Assembly (NCBI RefSeq): GCF_012274265.1
Contig: NZ_JAANYY010000004.1
Span: forward strand, 372,001 to 436,000
Length of the DNA stretch: 64,000 nucleotides
Direction: 5' to 3'
Origin: Sphingopyxis microcysteis
Lineage (GTDB): Bacteria; Pseudomonadota; Alphaproteobacteria; Sphingomonadales; Sphingomonadaceae
The notes under the pieces are model-generated. The model was not told the origin of the DNA. It was given only the letters and a program-made list of their open reading frames with translations, and ran no database searches. Of the stretch, positions 16,156-23,730 are shown in pieces; the first letter of the stretch is position 1; each line of letters starts with the position of its first letter. The translations under genes were made by a program, and so were the position numbers.

Positions 16156-16547
16156 TGCAATGACCTGCTCATTATTATCAGGCACCCAGCCATTATTGAT
16201 AGCATTAAAAACCAACTTGCTCCAATTGATGCTGAGATTTTTACGAAGGAACTTGTACTTTCCCAATTCAATCTATTAGATATAACTATCTGTTGAAAAT
16301 ATATCTGAATAAAACAAAAAATAATTGTAAGGAGGCAAATTGCAATGGAGGCGCCGAGATTGTTGGCATCCAAGAATGTTAAACCGAGGCAGCAGGTGAA
16401 CAGACCTGACGTTGCATCAATAGGTATCTCCGCTGCGGATGTTGCCCATCCAATTGAAGATTTATCATGGGCCAGCAATGCTTTGAATAAAGCGATGATG
16501 ATAACGGCCAAAAAGCCGACAGGTATGATCCAATATCCAATCGACAT
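16152..16547 (-). CDS. Four-helix membrane protein coupled to the TIR-like gene
   Basis: A 131-residue integral membrane protein. The hydrophobic segments are IGYWIIPVGFLAVIIIALFK, then GLFTCCLGLTFLDANNLGAS, ASIAICLLTIIFCFIQIYFQ and ASWFLMLSIMAGCLIIMSR. No family is recognised. Its stop codon overlaps the ATG of the TIR-like gene, so the two are translated together and probably form one unit. Composition is AT-rich like its partner. A pore, sensor or anchoring partner is a reasonable guess but cannot be shown here. Confidence 0.75.
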   Translation of the reverse strand: MSIGYWIIPVGFLAVIIIALFKALLAHDKSSIGWATSAAEIPIDATSGLFTCCLGLTFLDANNLGASIAICLLTIIFCFIQIYFQQIVISNRLNWESTSSFVKISASIGASWFLMLSIMAGCLIIMSRSLQ

Positions 16548-16622
16548 ACAACCGACTTCTCGTCCCCCTAGTAGGCCGCGATCATTGTCGTAGAAGCTAG
16601 TTTGAAAGCTAGTCTCGTCCCT

Positions 16623-16662
16623 GTATAGTATAATCTACTACTGCAAGGTCAAACCGAAAACC
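16623..16662 (-). promoter_or_regulatory. Probable promoter of the AT-rich two-gene module
   Basis: On the minus strand TTGACC and TTGCAG hexamers precede AGATTATACTATACAG, which contains TATACT and TACTAT. This lies about 80 bp upstream of the membrane protein start. Spacing is not ideal (14-16 bp). Confidence 0.4.
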
Positions 16663-16879
16663 CGCCCGCATTGCGCCGGTTCGAGCTCGCGGCCAGCACT
16701 TTCTTGCCCTGCGGGGTCAGCGCCCATTTGGCGCCCTGTTTCACCACCAGCCCCAGCGTGACGAGTTCGTCGCGCACGGAATCGGTGGGGAGCTGGGGGC
16801 GGCGGTTTGACAGGCCTTCCAGCGTCGCGCGCTGCGGCTGGCTGAGGATGAGGAGTTTTTCTTTTTTCTTTTCGGTCAT
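16649..16879 (-). CDS. Small winged-helix-like protein
   Basis: A 76-residue basic protein: MTEKKKEKLLILSQPQRATL, then EGLSNRRPQLPTDSVRDELV and a short beta-like LTPQGKKVLAAS. The pattern LVTLGLVVKQGAKWALTPQG resembles the last helix and wing of a winged helix. No signal peptide. GC-rich like the host, so it lies outside the AT-rich module even though it is directly upstream of it. Function unknown. Confidence 0.65.
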   Translation of the reverse strand: MTEKKKEKLLILSQPQRATLEGLSNRRPQLPTDSVRDELVTLGLVVKQGAKWALTPQGKKVLAASSNRRNAGGFSV

Positions 16880-16978
16880 TTTGGTCTCTGACTATTGCGT
16901 TGCGCGGGGGTGCGGCGTTGCTCGCCCTCCCCGCTGCAACTAGCGGCCCTTCGACAAGCTCAGGACCGCAAGTTTCGC

Positions 16979-17004
16979 TGCCCCTCCCGCAAGCGGGAGG
17001 GGTT
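16979..17004 (-). terminator. Terminator after nrdB
   Basis: An inverted repeat CCCCTCCCGC / GCGGGAGGGG lies 5 bp after the nrdB stop on the minus strand. A second repeat fragment of the CTTCGACAAGCTCAGG family is just beyond, at about 16948-16966. Confidence 0.7.
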
Positions 17005-17008
17005 TATA

Positions 17009-18073
17009 TCATTCGGCGGCGATCCCCGCCTTCGCGAACATATCCTCGCCGTCGGTTTCGGCGGCGGGGGCCGCGGCGCCGTCGTCGTTCGCCTTGGCTT
17101 TCTTGCGGTTGTCGAAGCTCGACCAGACGGTGTTCCAGTCGCCGCGCGTCGCGCCCTTGCTGTATTCGGTCGCGCGGGTTTCGAAGAAGTTCGCGTGCTC
17201 GACGCCGTTCAGGAGCGGGGCGAGCCAGGGGAGGGGGTGTTCGTCGATCATGTAGATCGGCTGGAACCCCAGCTGGCCGAGGCGCCAGTCGGCGATGTAG
17301 CGGATGTAGCGCTTGATTTCCTTGGGCGTCATGCCGGGGACGGGGCCTTGTTCGAAGGCGAGGTCGATGAACGCATCCTCGAGCCGCACCGTTTTCTGGC
17401 AGGTGTCGATGATGTCTTCCTTCACCGCCTTGGTCAGACAGCCGCGTTCCTTCACGAAGGTGTGGAACAGCTTGATGATGCCTTCGCAGTGCAGGCTTTC
17501 GTCGCGGATCGACCAGCTGACGATCTGGCCCATGCCCTTCATCTTGTTGAAGCGCGGGAAGTTCATCAGCATCGCGAAGCTGGCGAACAGCTGAAGCCCC
17601 TCGGTAAAGCCGCCGAACATCGCGAGCGTGCGCGCGATGTCTTCGTCGCTTTCGACGCCGAAGGTGCCCATATAGTCGTGCTTGGCGCGCATCTCGTCAT
17701 ATTCGAGGAACATGCCGTACTCGCTTTCGGGCATGCCGATCGTGTCGAGCAGGTGGCTGTACGCCGCGATATGCACCGTCTCCATGTTGCTGAACGCGGT
17801 CAGCATCATCTTGATCTCGGTCGGCTTGAACACGCGGCCGTATTTTTCGTGGTAGCAATCCTGCACCTCGATATCGGCTTGGGTGAAGAAGCGGAAAATC
17901 TGGGTGAGCAGATTGCGTTCATGGTCGCTGATCTTCTGCGCCCAGTCGCGGCAATCCTCGCCCAGCGGCACTTCCTCGGGAACCCAGTGGATCTGCTGCT
18001 GGCGCTTCCAGAAATCGAACGCCCAGGGATATTCGAAGGGCTTGTAGGTCTTGCGGGCTTCTAGAAGGGGCAT
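17009..18073 (-). CDS. nrdB: Class I ribonucleotide reductase, beta subunit
   Basis: A 354-residue ferritin-like radical-generating subunit. Diiron ligands and the radical tyrosine are seen in QADIEVQD (about Asp67) and METVHIAAY (Glu98, His101, Tyr105). The second iron-binding pair lies in DESLHCEG. The extended C-terminus, used to bind the alpha subunit, ends DGEDMFAKAGIAAE. With NrdA it reduces ribonucleotides to deoxyribonucleotides. It is downstream of nrdA on the same strand, with a DUF559 gene between them. Confidence 0.97.
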   Translation of the reverse strand: MPLLEARKTYKPFEYPWAFDFWKRQQQIHWVPEEVPLGEDCRDWAQKISDHERNLLTQIFRFFTQADIEVQDCYHEKYGRVFKPTEIKMMLTAFSNMETVHIAAYSHLLDTIGMPESEYGMFLEYDEMRAKHDYMGTFGVESDEDIARTLAMFGGFTEGLQLFASFAMLMNFPRFNKMKGMGQIVSWSIRDESLHCEGIIKLFHTFVKERGCLTKAVKEDIIDTCQKTVRLEDAFIDLAFEQGPVPGMTPKEIKRYIRYIADWRLGQLGFQPIYMIDEHPLPWLAPLLNGVEHANFFETRATEYSKGATRGDWNTVWSSFDNRKKAKANDDGAAAPAAETDGEDMFAKAGIAAE

Positions 18074-18076
18074 TGT

Positions 18077-18625
18077 TCAACTCCAGTCGCAAATTCGGTC
18101 CAGTTTCCCTCTCCCCTTGTGGGAGAGGGAGGGGCCCAAGGCGTCAGCCTTGGGAGGGTGAGGGGTGTCGGCCTCGTTCCCCCTCATCCGGCCCTGCGGG
18201 CCACCTTCTCCCACCAGAGGAGAAGGGAGGGTGGACGCGATCGAGGTCAATACGCCCTCCAGATTCGTCATCACATCGTTATTCCAGAAGCGGATCACCC
18301 TGTAACCCTCGCCTTCGATAAAGCGTGTCCGCGCTTCATCCCGGGCGACCGCTTCGCCATGCTGTCCTCCGTCGATTTCGATCACCAGCCGCGCGGCGTG
18401 CGATGCGAAATCGGCGAAATAGGGCCCGAGAGCTTGCTGGCGGCGGAACTTTGCGAGAGGGAAGGCCTCTCGCAAGGCGCGCCACATGCGCTTCTCGGCA
18501 TCGGTGGCTTCGCGGCGGAGCGTGCGCGCTCTTTCGGTCGTCCACCGGGGGAGGTCGGCTTTGCGGCCTCGCCCCCTCACCCTCCCATCGCCGCTCACGC
18601 GGCGACGGGCCCCTCCCTCTCCCAC
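18077..18625 (-). CDS. DUF559 (VSR/restriction-endonuclease-like) protein between nrdA and nrdB
   Basis: A 182-codon frame with a DUF559 core: RARTLRREATDAEKRMWRAL, then KFRRQQALGPYFADFASHAA, RLVIEIDGGQHG, and VIRFWNNDVMTNLEGVL. The acidic residues in YFADF and VIEIDGGQH are the presumed metal ligands of the VSR-like nuclease fold. The first roughly 25 codons and the last 45 are built from palindromic repeats (SPLVGEGGPQGRMRG, SLSHKGRGK), so the true ends are uncertain. An internal start near LPRWTTERAR is possible. Its position within an essential operon is unusual. Confidence 0.75.
   Translation of the reverse strand: MGEGGARRRVSGDGRVRGRGRKADLPRWTTERARTLRREATDAEKRMWRALREAFPLAKFRRQQALGPYFADFASHAARLVIEIDGGQHGEAVARDEARTRFIEGEGYRVIRFWNNDVMTNLEGVLTSIASTLPSPLVGEGGPQGRMRGNEADTPHPPKADALGPSLSHKGRGKLDRICDWS
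18100..18245. repeat. Palindromic repeats in the 3' part of the DUF559 gene
   Basis: TCTCCCCTTGTGGGAGAGG-type palindromes occur around 18110-18135, with related TCCCACCAGAGGAGAAGGG at about 18208-18226. A further copy is at 18618-18640 between the DUF559 gene and nrdA. They encode the repeat-like ends of the DUF559 frame. Confidence 0.75.
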
Positions 18626-18644
18626 AAGGGGAGAGGGGTTTCAT

Positions 18645-20585
18645 TTACTGACAAGCCAGACACTCGTCATAATCGGTAGTTTGCAGCTCGAACTTCGGGG
18701 CTTCGGCGGTGTTGTCGGCCTCGACCCCGCCCGCGAAGCCGGCGCGCTGCACCGATTTCGAGCGGAGATAGTAGAGCGATTTGATGCCGAGTTCCCACGC
18801 GCGGTAGTGGAGCATGAGCAGGTCCCACTTCTCGACGTCCGCCGGGATGAACAGGTTCAGCGATGCGGCCTGGTCGATATAGGGTGTGCGGTCGGCGGCG
18901 AGTTCGAGCAGCCAGCGCTGGTCGATCTCGAAGCTCGTTTTGTACACATCCTTTTCGTCCTGCGTCAGGAAGTCGAGGTGCTGGACGCTGCCGCCGCGTT
19001 CGAGGATCGAGTTCCACACCGCGTCGCTGTTCTTCGCCTTGTCGACGAGCAGGGCTTCCAAATGCGGGTTGCGGATCGAGAAGCTGCCCGAGAGCGTCTT
19101 GTGCGTGTAGATGTTCGCGGGGATCGGCTCGATGCACGCGCTGGTGCCGCCGCAGATGATGCTGATCGACGCGGTCGGCGCGATCGCCATCTTGCAGCTG
19201 AAACGCTCCATCACTCCCTGATCGGCGGCGTCGGGGCAGGGGCCGCGCTCATTGGCGAGCAGCATCGAGGCGGCGTCGACCTGCGCGCGGATATGCTTGA
19301 AGACGCGGAGGTTCGAGGACTTCGCCATCGCGCCCTCGAACGGCAGGCCGCGCGCCTGCAGGAAGCTGTGGAAGCCCATGACACCGAGGCCGACCGAGCG
19401 TTCGCGCGACGCGCTATATTTGGCGCGCGCCATTTCGGGCGGGGCGCGGTCGATATAATCCTGAAGGACGTTATCGAGCATGCGCATGACATCCTCGATG
19501 AAGCGCTTGTCGCCGTTCCACTCGTCCCAGGTTTCGAGGTTGAGGCTCGACAGGCAGCAGACCGCGGTGCGATCGTTGCCGAGATGGTCGCGGCCGGTCG
19601 GCAGGGTGATTTCGGAGCAGAGGTTCGAGGTGGTGACCTTGAGCCCGAGGTCGCGATGATGCTTGGGCATCATGCGGTTCACCTGATCGATGAAGATGAT
19701 GTAGGGTTCGCCGGTCGCGAGGCGCGTTTCGACGAGCTTCTGGAACAGCCCGCGCGCGTCGACGCTGCCGCGGACGCTGCCGTCCTTGGGCGATTTCAGG
19801 TTGAATTCATTGCCGTCGCGGACGGCCTCCATGAACTCGTCGGTGATCAGGACGCCGTGGTGGAGGTTCAAGGCCTTGCGGTTGAAGTCGCCCGAGGGTT
19901 TGCGGACTTCGAGAAACTCCTCGATCTCGGGGTGCGAGATGTCGAGGTAGCAGGCCGCCGAACCGCGGCGGAGCGAGCCTTGGCTGATCGCGAGGGTGAG
20001 CGAGTCCATCACGCGGACGAAGGGGATAATGCCGCTGGTCTTGCCGTTCAAACCGACGGGTTCGCCGATGCCGCGCACCGCGCCCCAATAGGTGCCGATG
20101 CCGCCGCCGCGGCTGGCGAGCCAGACATTCTCGTTCCAGGTGCCGACGATGCCCTCGAGGCTGTCGTCGACCGAGTTGAGGTAGCAGCTGATCGGCAGGC
20201 CGCGACCGGTGCCGCCGTTCGACAGCACGGGGGTGGCGGGCATGAACCACAGTTTCGAGATATAGTCGTAGAGCCGCTGCGCATGCTCCTGATCATCGGC
20301 ATAGGCCGACGCGACGCGCGCGAACAGATCCTGATATGATTCGCCGGGGAGGAGGTAGCGGTCCTCGAGCGTTTCCTTGCCGAAGTCGGTGAGCAGCGCG
20401 TCGCGGCTCGCGTCGGTCACGATTTCGAATCGGCGCGCGTGGACCTTGGCCTCGCTGCTGTCGTTAAGCTTGGCGGCAGGCGCTGTTGCCGGGGTCGATT
20501 CGTTCGCTGGGGGCGCTTCGTTTTTCGTCAATTCCATCGTCGCCACGTCGCTCGTCTCCACCCGTTCTGTCTCGCGAAAATCCAT
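18645..20585 (-). CDS. nrdA: Class I ribonucleotide reductase, alpha (catalytic) subunit
   Basis: A 646-residue catalytic subunit. The ten-stranded barrel is seen through FMPATPVLSNGGTGRGLPIS (active-site Cys in ISCYLNSVDDS), NLCSEITLPTG and CCLSSLNLETW. The carboxy-terminal redox pair is CLACQ (Cys642 and Cys645), which is reduced by thioredoxin or glutaredoxin. There is no N-terminal ATP-cone; instead a 45-residue Pro/Ala-rich lead (ESTPATAPAAKLNDSSEAKV) precedes the core. Two NrdR-like boxes lie about 180 bp upstream. Co-directional with nrdB. Confidence 0.97.
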   Translation of the reverse strand: MDFRETERVETSDVATMELTKNEAPPANESTPATAPAAKLNDSSEAKVHARRFEIVTDASRDALLTDFGKETLEDRYLLPGESYQDLFARVASAYADDQEHAQRLYDYISKLWFMPATPVLSNGGTGRGLPISCYLNSVDDSLEGIVGTWNENVWLASRGGGIGTYWGAVRGIGEPVGLNGKTSGIIPFVRVMDSLTLAISQGSLRRGSAACYLDISHPEIEEFLEVRKPSGDFNRKALNLHHGVLITDEFMEAVRDGNEFNLKSPKDGSVRGSVDARGLFQKLVETRLATGEPYIIFIDQVNRMMPKHHRDLGLKVTTSNLCSEITLPTGRDHLGNDRTAVCCLSSLNLETWDEWNGDKRFIEDVMRMLDNVLQDYIDRAPPEMARAKYSASRERSVGLGVMGFHSFLQARGLPFEGAMAKSSNLRVFKHIRAQVDAASMLLANERGPCPDAADQGVMERFSCKMAIAPTASISIICGGTSACIEPIPANIYTHKTLSGSFSIRNPHLEALLVDKAKNSDAVWNSILERGGSVQHLDFLTQDEKDVYKTSFEIDQRWLLELAADRTPYIDQAASLNLFIPADVEKWDLLMLHYRAWELGIKSLYYLRSKSVQRAGFAGGVEADNTAEAPKFELQTTDYDECLACQ

Positions 20586-20762
20586 CTTTTCCGTCCCCGA
20601 TTGCCCATGCGCCGCGGCGCATATGTTCCTGTCTTGTTCGACTCGGGACGAAGCCCCAGCCTAGCATTTATTCGATCCGCGGGGGCACATATTTTTGGCC
20701 GCACGAAGTAGTTTTCCGAGCCCATGTGCAGCGGGCGACGGAAATCCGCCATTTTTGGCTAA

Positions 20763-20810
20763 CCACTAATGCTTGGGGTGCCCCCTCGGCTGACCCACCA
20801 TCTATAGTGC
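20763..20810 (-). promoter_or_regulatory. Two NrdR-like boxes upstream of nrdA
   Basis: On the minus strand GCACTATAGATGGTGG (20795-20810) and CCCCAAGCATTAGTGG (20763-20778) lie exactly 32 bp apart, three helical turns. Tandem boxes at this spacing are the known arrangement for the repressor NrdR. The first matches the CACTATAT-TwGTG consensus well and the second less so. nrdR itself is not in the window. Confidence 0.6.
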
Positions 20811-20819
20811 CACGTCGGC

Positions 20820-21153
20820 GTGACGATGCAAGACGGTAAATGACGTTTTAGCGACTCGGTTCGTCGATATTTTGATTCGTCTCGTCGCTGGCGATGCCCG
20901 CGCGCGGCGCGCCATGCCAGCGTTTCCGCCGCTCAGGGCCGGTGGCTGCGCCGCGCGACCGCGCGCAATGTTTTTGCAAGCGGGATCGGGCGGTGATGAA
21001 GGAGCGGCGCGGAGGTGGCGCTTCGCCGGATCGCTATTCGCGGTTTCGCCAATCGCCCGCGCCGGAGACGGACGCATGACAGGCAAAGAACATGACAGGC
21101 AAAGAAAAAGGGCCCCGGACATGTCCGGGACCCTTTTCTGTTTGATATTCGGA
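20820..21153. other. Intergenic region with a tandem duplication and a terminator
   Basis: A perfect 16-bp tandem duplication of CATGACAGGCAAAGAA spans 21075-21106. A hairpin GGGCCCCGGACA / TGTCCGGGACCC follows. Open frames on the plus strand here lack start signals and I see no gene. Confidence 0.5.
21105..21138 (-). terminator. Terminator after the EAL gene and the small peptide frame
   Basis: AAAAGGGTCCCGGACA and TGTCCGGGGCCCTTTTT on the minus strand form a long stem with one mismatch and a trailing T-run. It is the first terminator downstream of the CHASE2-EAL gene. Confidence 0.8.
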
Positions 21154-21216
21154 TTAAGCTTCTGCGCCGCCGTTGCCGGAGCCGCCGCCGCCCATCCATC
21201 TCCAAAACCAACCCAT
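21154..21216 (-). CDS. Possible 20-residue Trp- and Gly-rich peptide
   Basis: The frame reads MGWFWRWMGGGGSGNGGAEA and a stop. AGGAGATATCTT directly precedes the ATG, a near-perfect ribosome binding site at the right distance, and a terminator begins 16 bp after the stop. It lies 108 bp downstream of the EAL gene on the same strand. The aromatic head suggests membrane association. It is far too short for ordinary gene callers, and coding is not proven. Confidence 0.45.
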   Translation of the reverse strand: MGWFWRWMGGGGSGNGGAEA

Positions 21217-21323
21217 AAGATATCTCCTGTCGGCACTGCCCACGAAGAACAGTTAACGGAGCATATACCATCTTTGGTAAGGTAAATCGAGTCTTAACCA
21301 TAAAATTGCCACCAATATGGCAG

Positions 21324-23630
21324 CTATCCGGTGCGGTTTTGTTGCGGTGCAGCAAGGGTTGCCGTGAGCTCGGAAAACAATTGCGGTTTTCCAAGATGAT
21401 AACCTTGGCCAACGTCGCAGCCGAGCTGGCCGAGCAGCGTCATGGTTTCGGCATCTTCGATGCCTTCGGCGACTGCTACGGCGCCCAGGCGATGTGCTAG
21501 GTCAATGGTCGACTTAACGACTTCGAGGTTGCGCTGCGAATCGCGCATGGTCATCACGAATCGCTTGTCGATCTTGATTTCGTCGGCCTCGATTTCGGTC
21601 AGATATTCGAGATTTGACTGCCCCGTGCCATAATCGTCGATCGACAGCCGGATGCCGGTGCGGCGAAGCTGCGCGAGCGTCTGGCGCGCCTGGCGGCTGT
21701 TTTCGATCTGCGCGGTTTCGGTGATCTCGATCGTCAATATCTCGGGCGGCAGATGATGCGCGGTCAGCATGACGCGGATCGTCCCGACCAGATCATTATG
21801 GTCGAGCAGCGCCGCCGACAGGTTGACCGACATGTTGATCCGCATTCCGCGCTCGTGGAGCTGCGCCGCCGAACGGATCGCCTGATCCATGACGAACAGG
21901 GTCAGGCGGTAGATGTCCTGGCTCTTTTCGGCCTGCACGATGAATTCGTCGGGCGGGATCGGGCCGCGCGTCGGGTGGGTCCAGCGCGCCAGCGCCTCGA
22001 CCCCGACCAGCTTGCCCGTCGCGATGGCATATTGCGGCTGGAACGCGACCCAGATGTCGCCCCCGGTCAGCGCATCTTCGAGCTGCGAGTGGAAGGAGAG
22101 CTGCCAGCCGGCATCGTCCTTTTGCCGCGGGACATATTTGGTCCACAGCGCGCGCGTACGGATCGCGCGTTCGGCGGCGACGAGCGCGGCGGCGAGCCGC
22201 TGTGCGTTCGATCCTTCGAACTCGTCGTTGACCCCGAAGGCGATCGCGACGTCGACGCGCAATTCGCCGATCGTGAGCGGTGCGTTGAACAGCGCGGCGA
22301 GGCCCGCCAGCTGCCCTTCGATCTGGCTGTGCTGATAATAGGGGACGAGCCAGGCGAAGGTGCCGTCGAGATCGTGGTGCAGCGTCGTCCCCTGCGACGC
22401 CAGTTGCAGGCGGCGGGTGACCTGTTCGACCAGCTTGCCGATGCCGTCGCCCGGAATGAAGGCGGCGAGATCCTCGAAATTGACCACCTTGGCGGCGATA
22501 ACGGTCGCGCTGCCGAAGGGAGCCTGGGTACGCAGCGCTTCGAAATTGGGCAGGCCGGATACGGGATTTTCGCGCTGCGCAGACGAGCGGCGGCGGGTGC
22601 GCGCGACGTTGGCACTTATCGCCGCGATCAGGAAGCAGGCCGCGCCGATGTGGATCGTGACGAGCGAGAGGCTGCCGACGACCTTTACGACCAGCAGCGC
22701 CGCAGCGATCACGCCCGCCGTCACGCCCTGCCACCGGCCGTTTCGCCACGCGAGCGCCGCGAGCATGGCGAGGAAGCTGACGGCAAGGGCAGGGAGCCAG
22801 CCAATATCGACCGGCTGCCCACGCTTGAGTGCTTCTCCCGCGATCAAATGGATATAGGCGCCATGCACCTTGTCACGACCCGGCAGATAATGCTGGTCAG
22901 GCAAGGCCGCCGACGCCGAGGCAAAGATCACATCCTTGCCGCGGAGCAGCTCTGGATCCAGTTTGCCCGTCATGACGTCGATCGCGCTATATTGCGTGAT
23001 CGTGTCGGGGTCGTAGGACAGGTCGAGGGCGAATTGGCCGGGCGCGTCGAGCGGGCGATTCGCCAGCAGTGCGGCAAAGCTGGGCAGGATCCGGCCTTCG
23101 GCGTTCACCGCGAGAGGCACTTTCCATACCTGCCAGAATTCATATTCCAAACCGATGAAGCCAAGCGTGGCCTGGTTGCCAAAGCGCGAATCGGGCCATC
23201 GCAGCGCGGTGGCCGTGGTTCCACCAAAGCTGGCGGACGGTACCGCGAGGATGATGCGATCGCCCATCTGGCGCACCGCTGCGGCAAATTTTGGAAAATC
23301 CCGATCCTCGGTCCGGCGTGCGTAGGAAAAGTCGACGAACAGGCGCTTTGCTGGCGACGCGTCGATGGCGCGCACCAGTTGCATGTGGTGGTTGATGTCG
23401 AAATCCTGATTGCCGACCGCCTGCAGCGTCTTGTCGTCGAGCGCAACGACCACCGTGTCACCCGATACCGCGCGCGCGGTCATGCGGCTGGTCGCGACCG
23501 ACGCCAGCCGGTCGGGCAGTTCGCCCGCACCGCTGACGCCGACGATCAGGCTGAGAATCAACGCCAGGGCGATCGTGCGCCAGCTGATGATCAGACTTTT
23601 GACCGGGATGGGCACGCACGTCTCCAGCAA
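21324..23630 (-). CDS. CHASE2 sensor with degenerate GGDEF and active EAL c-di-GMP phosphodiesterase
   Basis: A 768-residue inner-membrane protein. An N-terminal helix is followed by a periplasmic CHASE2 domain (VVVALDDKTLQAVGNQDFDI to GAYIHLIAGEALKRGQ), then three transmembrane helices (LPALAVSFLAMLAALAW, VTAGVIAAALLVVKVVG, LVTIHIGAACFLIAAIS). The GGDEF-like domain has lost its GGDEF motif (HHDLDGTFAWL). The EAL domain keeps every catalytic element seen in the family: VGVEALARW, NMSVNLS, TIEITET, IDDYGTG, KIDKRF and EGIED. It should hydrolyse c-di-GMP in response to a periplasmic signal. It ends with PQQNRTG. Confidence 0.93.
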   Translation of the reverse strand: MLETCVPIPVKSLIISWRTIALALILSLIVGVSGAGELPDRLASVATSRMTARAVSGDTVVVALDDKTLQAVGNQDFDINHHMQLVRAIDASPAKRLFVDFSYARRTEDRDFPKFAAAVRQMGDRIILAVPSASFGGTTATALRWPDSRFGNQATLGFIGLEYEFWQVWKVPLAVNAEGRILPSFAALLANRPLDAPGQFALDLSYDPDTITQYSAIDVMTGKLDPELLRGKDVIFASASAALPDQHYLPGRDKVHGAYIHLIAGEALKRGQPVDIGWLPALAVSFLAMLAALAWRNGRWQGVTAGVIAAALLVVKVVGSLSLVTIHIGAACFLIAAISANVARTRRRSSAQRENPVSGLPNFEALRTQAPFGSATVIAAKVVNFEDLAAFIPGDGIGKLVEQVTRRLQLASQGTTLHHDLDGTFAWLVPYYQHSQIEGQLAGLAALFNAPLTIGELRVDVAIAFGVNDEFEGSNAQRLAAALVAAERAIRTRALWTKYVPRQKDDAGWQLSFHSQLEDALTGGDIWVAFQPQYAIATGKLVGVEALARWTHPTRGPIPPDEFIVQAEKSQDIYRLTLFVMDQAIRSAAQLHERGMRINMSVNLSAALLDHNDLVGTIRVMLTAHHLPPEILTIEITETAQIENSRQARQTLAQLRRTGIRLSIDDYGTGQSNLEYLTEIEADEIKIDKRFVMTMRDSQRNLEVVKSTIDLAHRLGAVAVAEGIEDAETMTLLGQLGCDVGQGYHLGKPQLFSELTATLAAPQQNRTG

Positions 23631-23730
23631 TTGCCGGATGTGCCTAGTCCCAGATGGTTATCATCGCGTTAATCATGAACAAATTCTTGCCGGGATCGAG
23701 GCGCCCGAAACCGGCTTGAATCCGCCGGAT

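Noticed and set aside
18486-20339. 617-codon plus-strand frame opposite nrdA
   Set aside because: Antisense shadow with no recognisable motifs.
20872-21285. 137-codon plus-strand frame between nrdA and the EAL gene
   Set aside because: Runs through the terminator and the duplication and lacks a start signal.
21753-23672. 639-codon plus-strand frame opposite the EAL gene
   Set aside because: Antisense shadow; composition of random high-GC translation.
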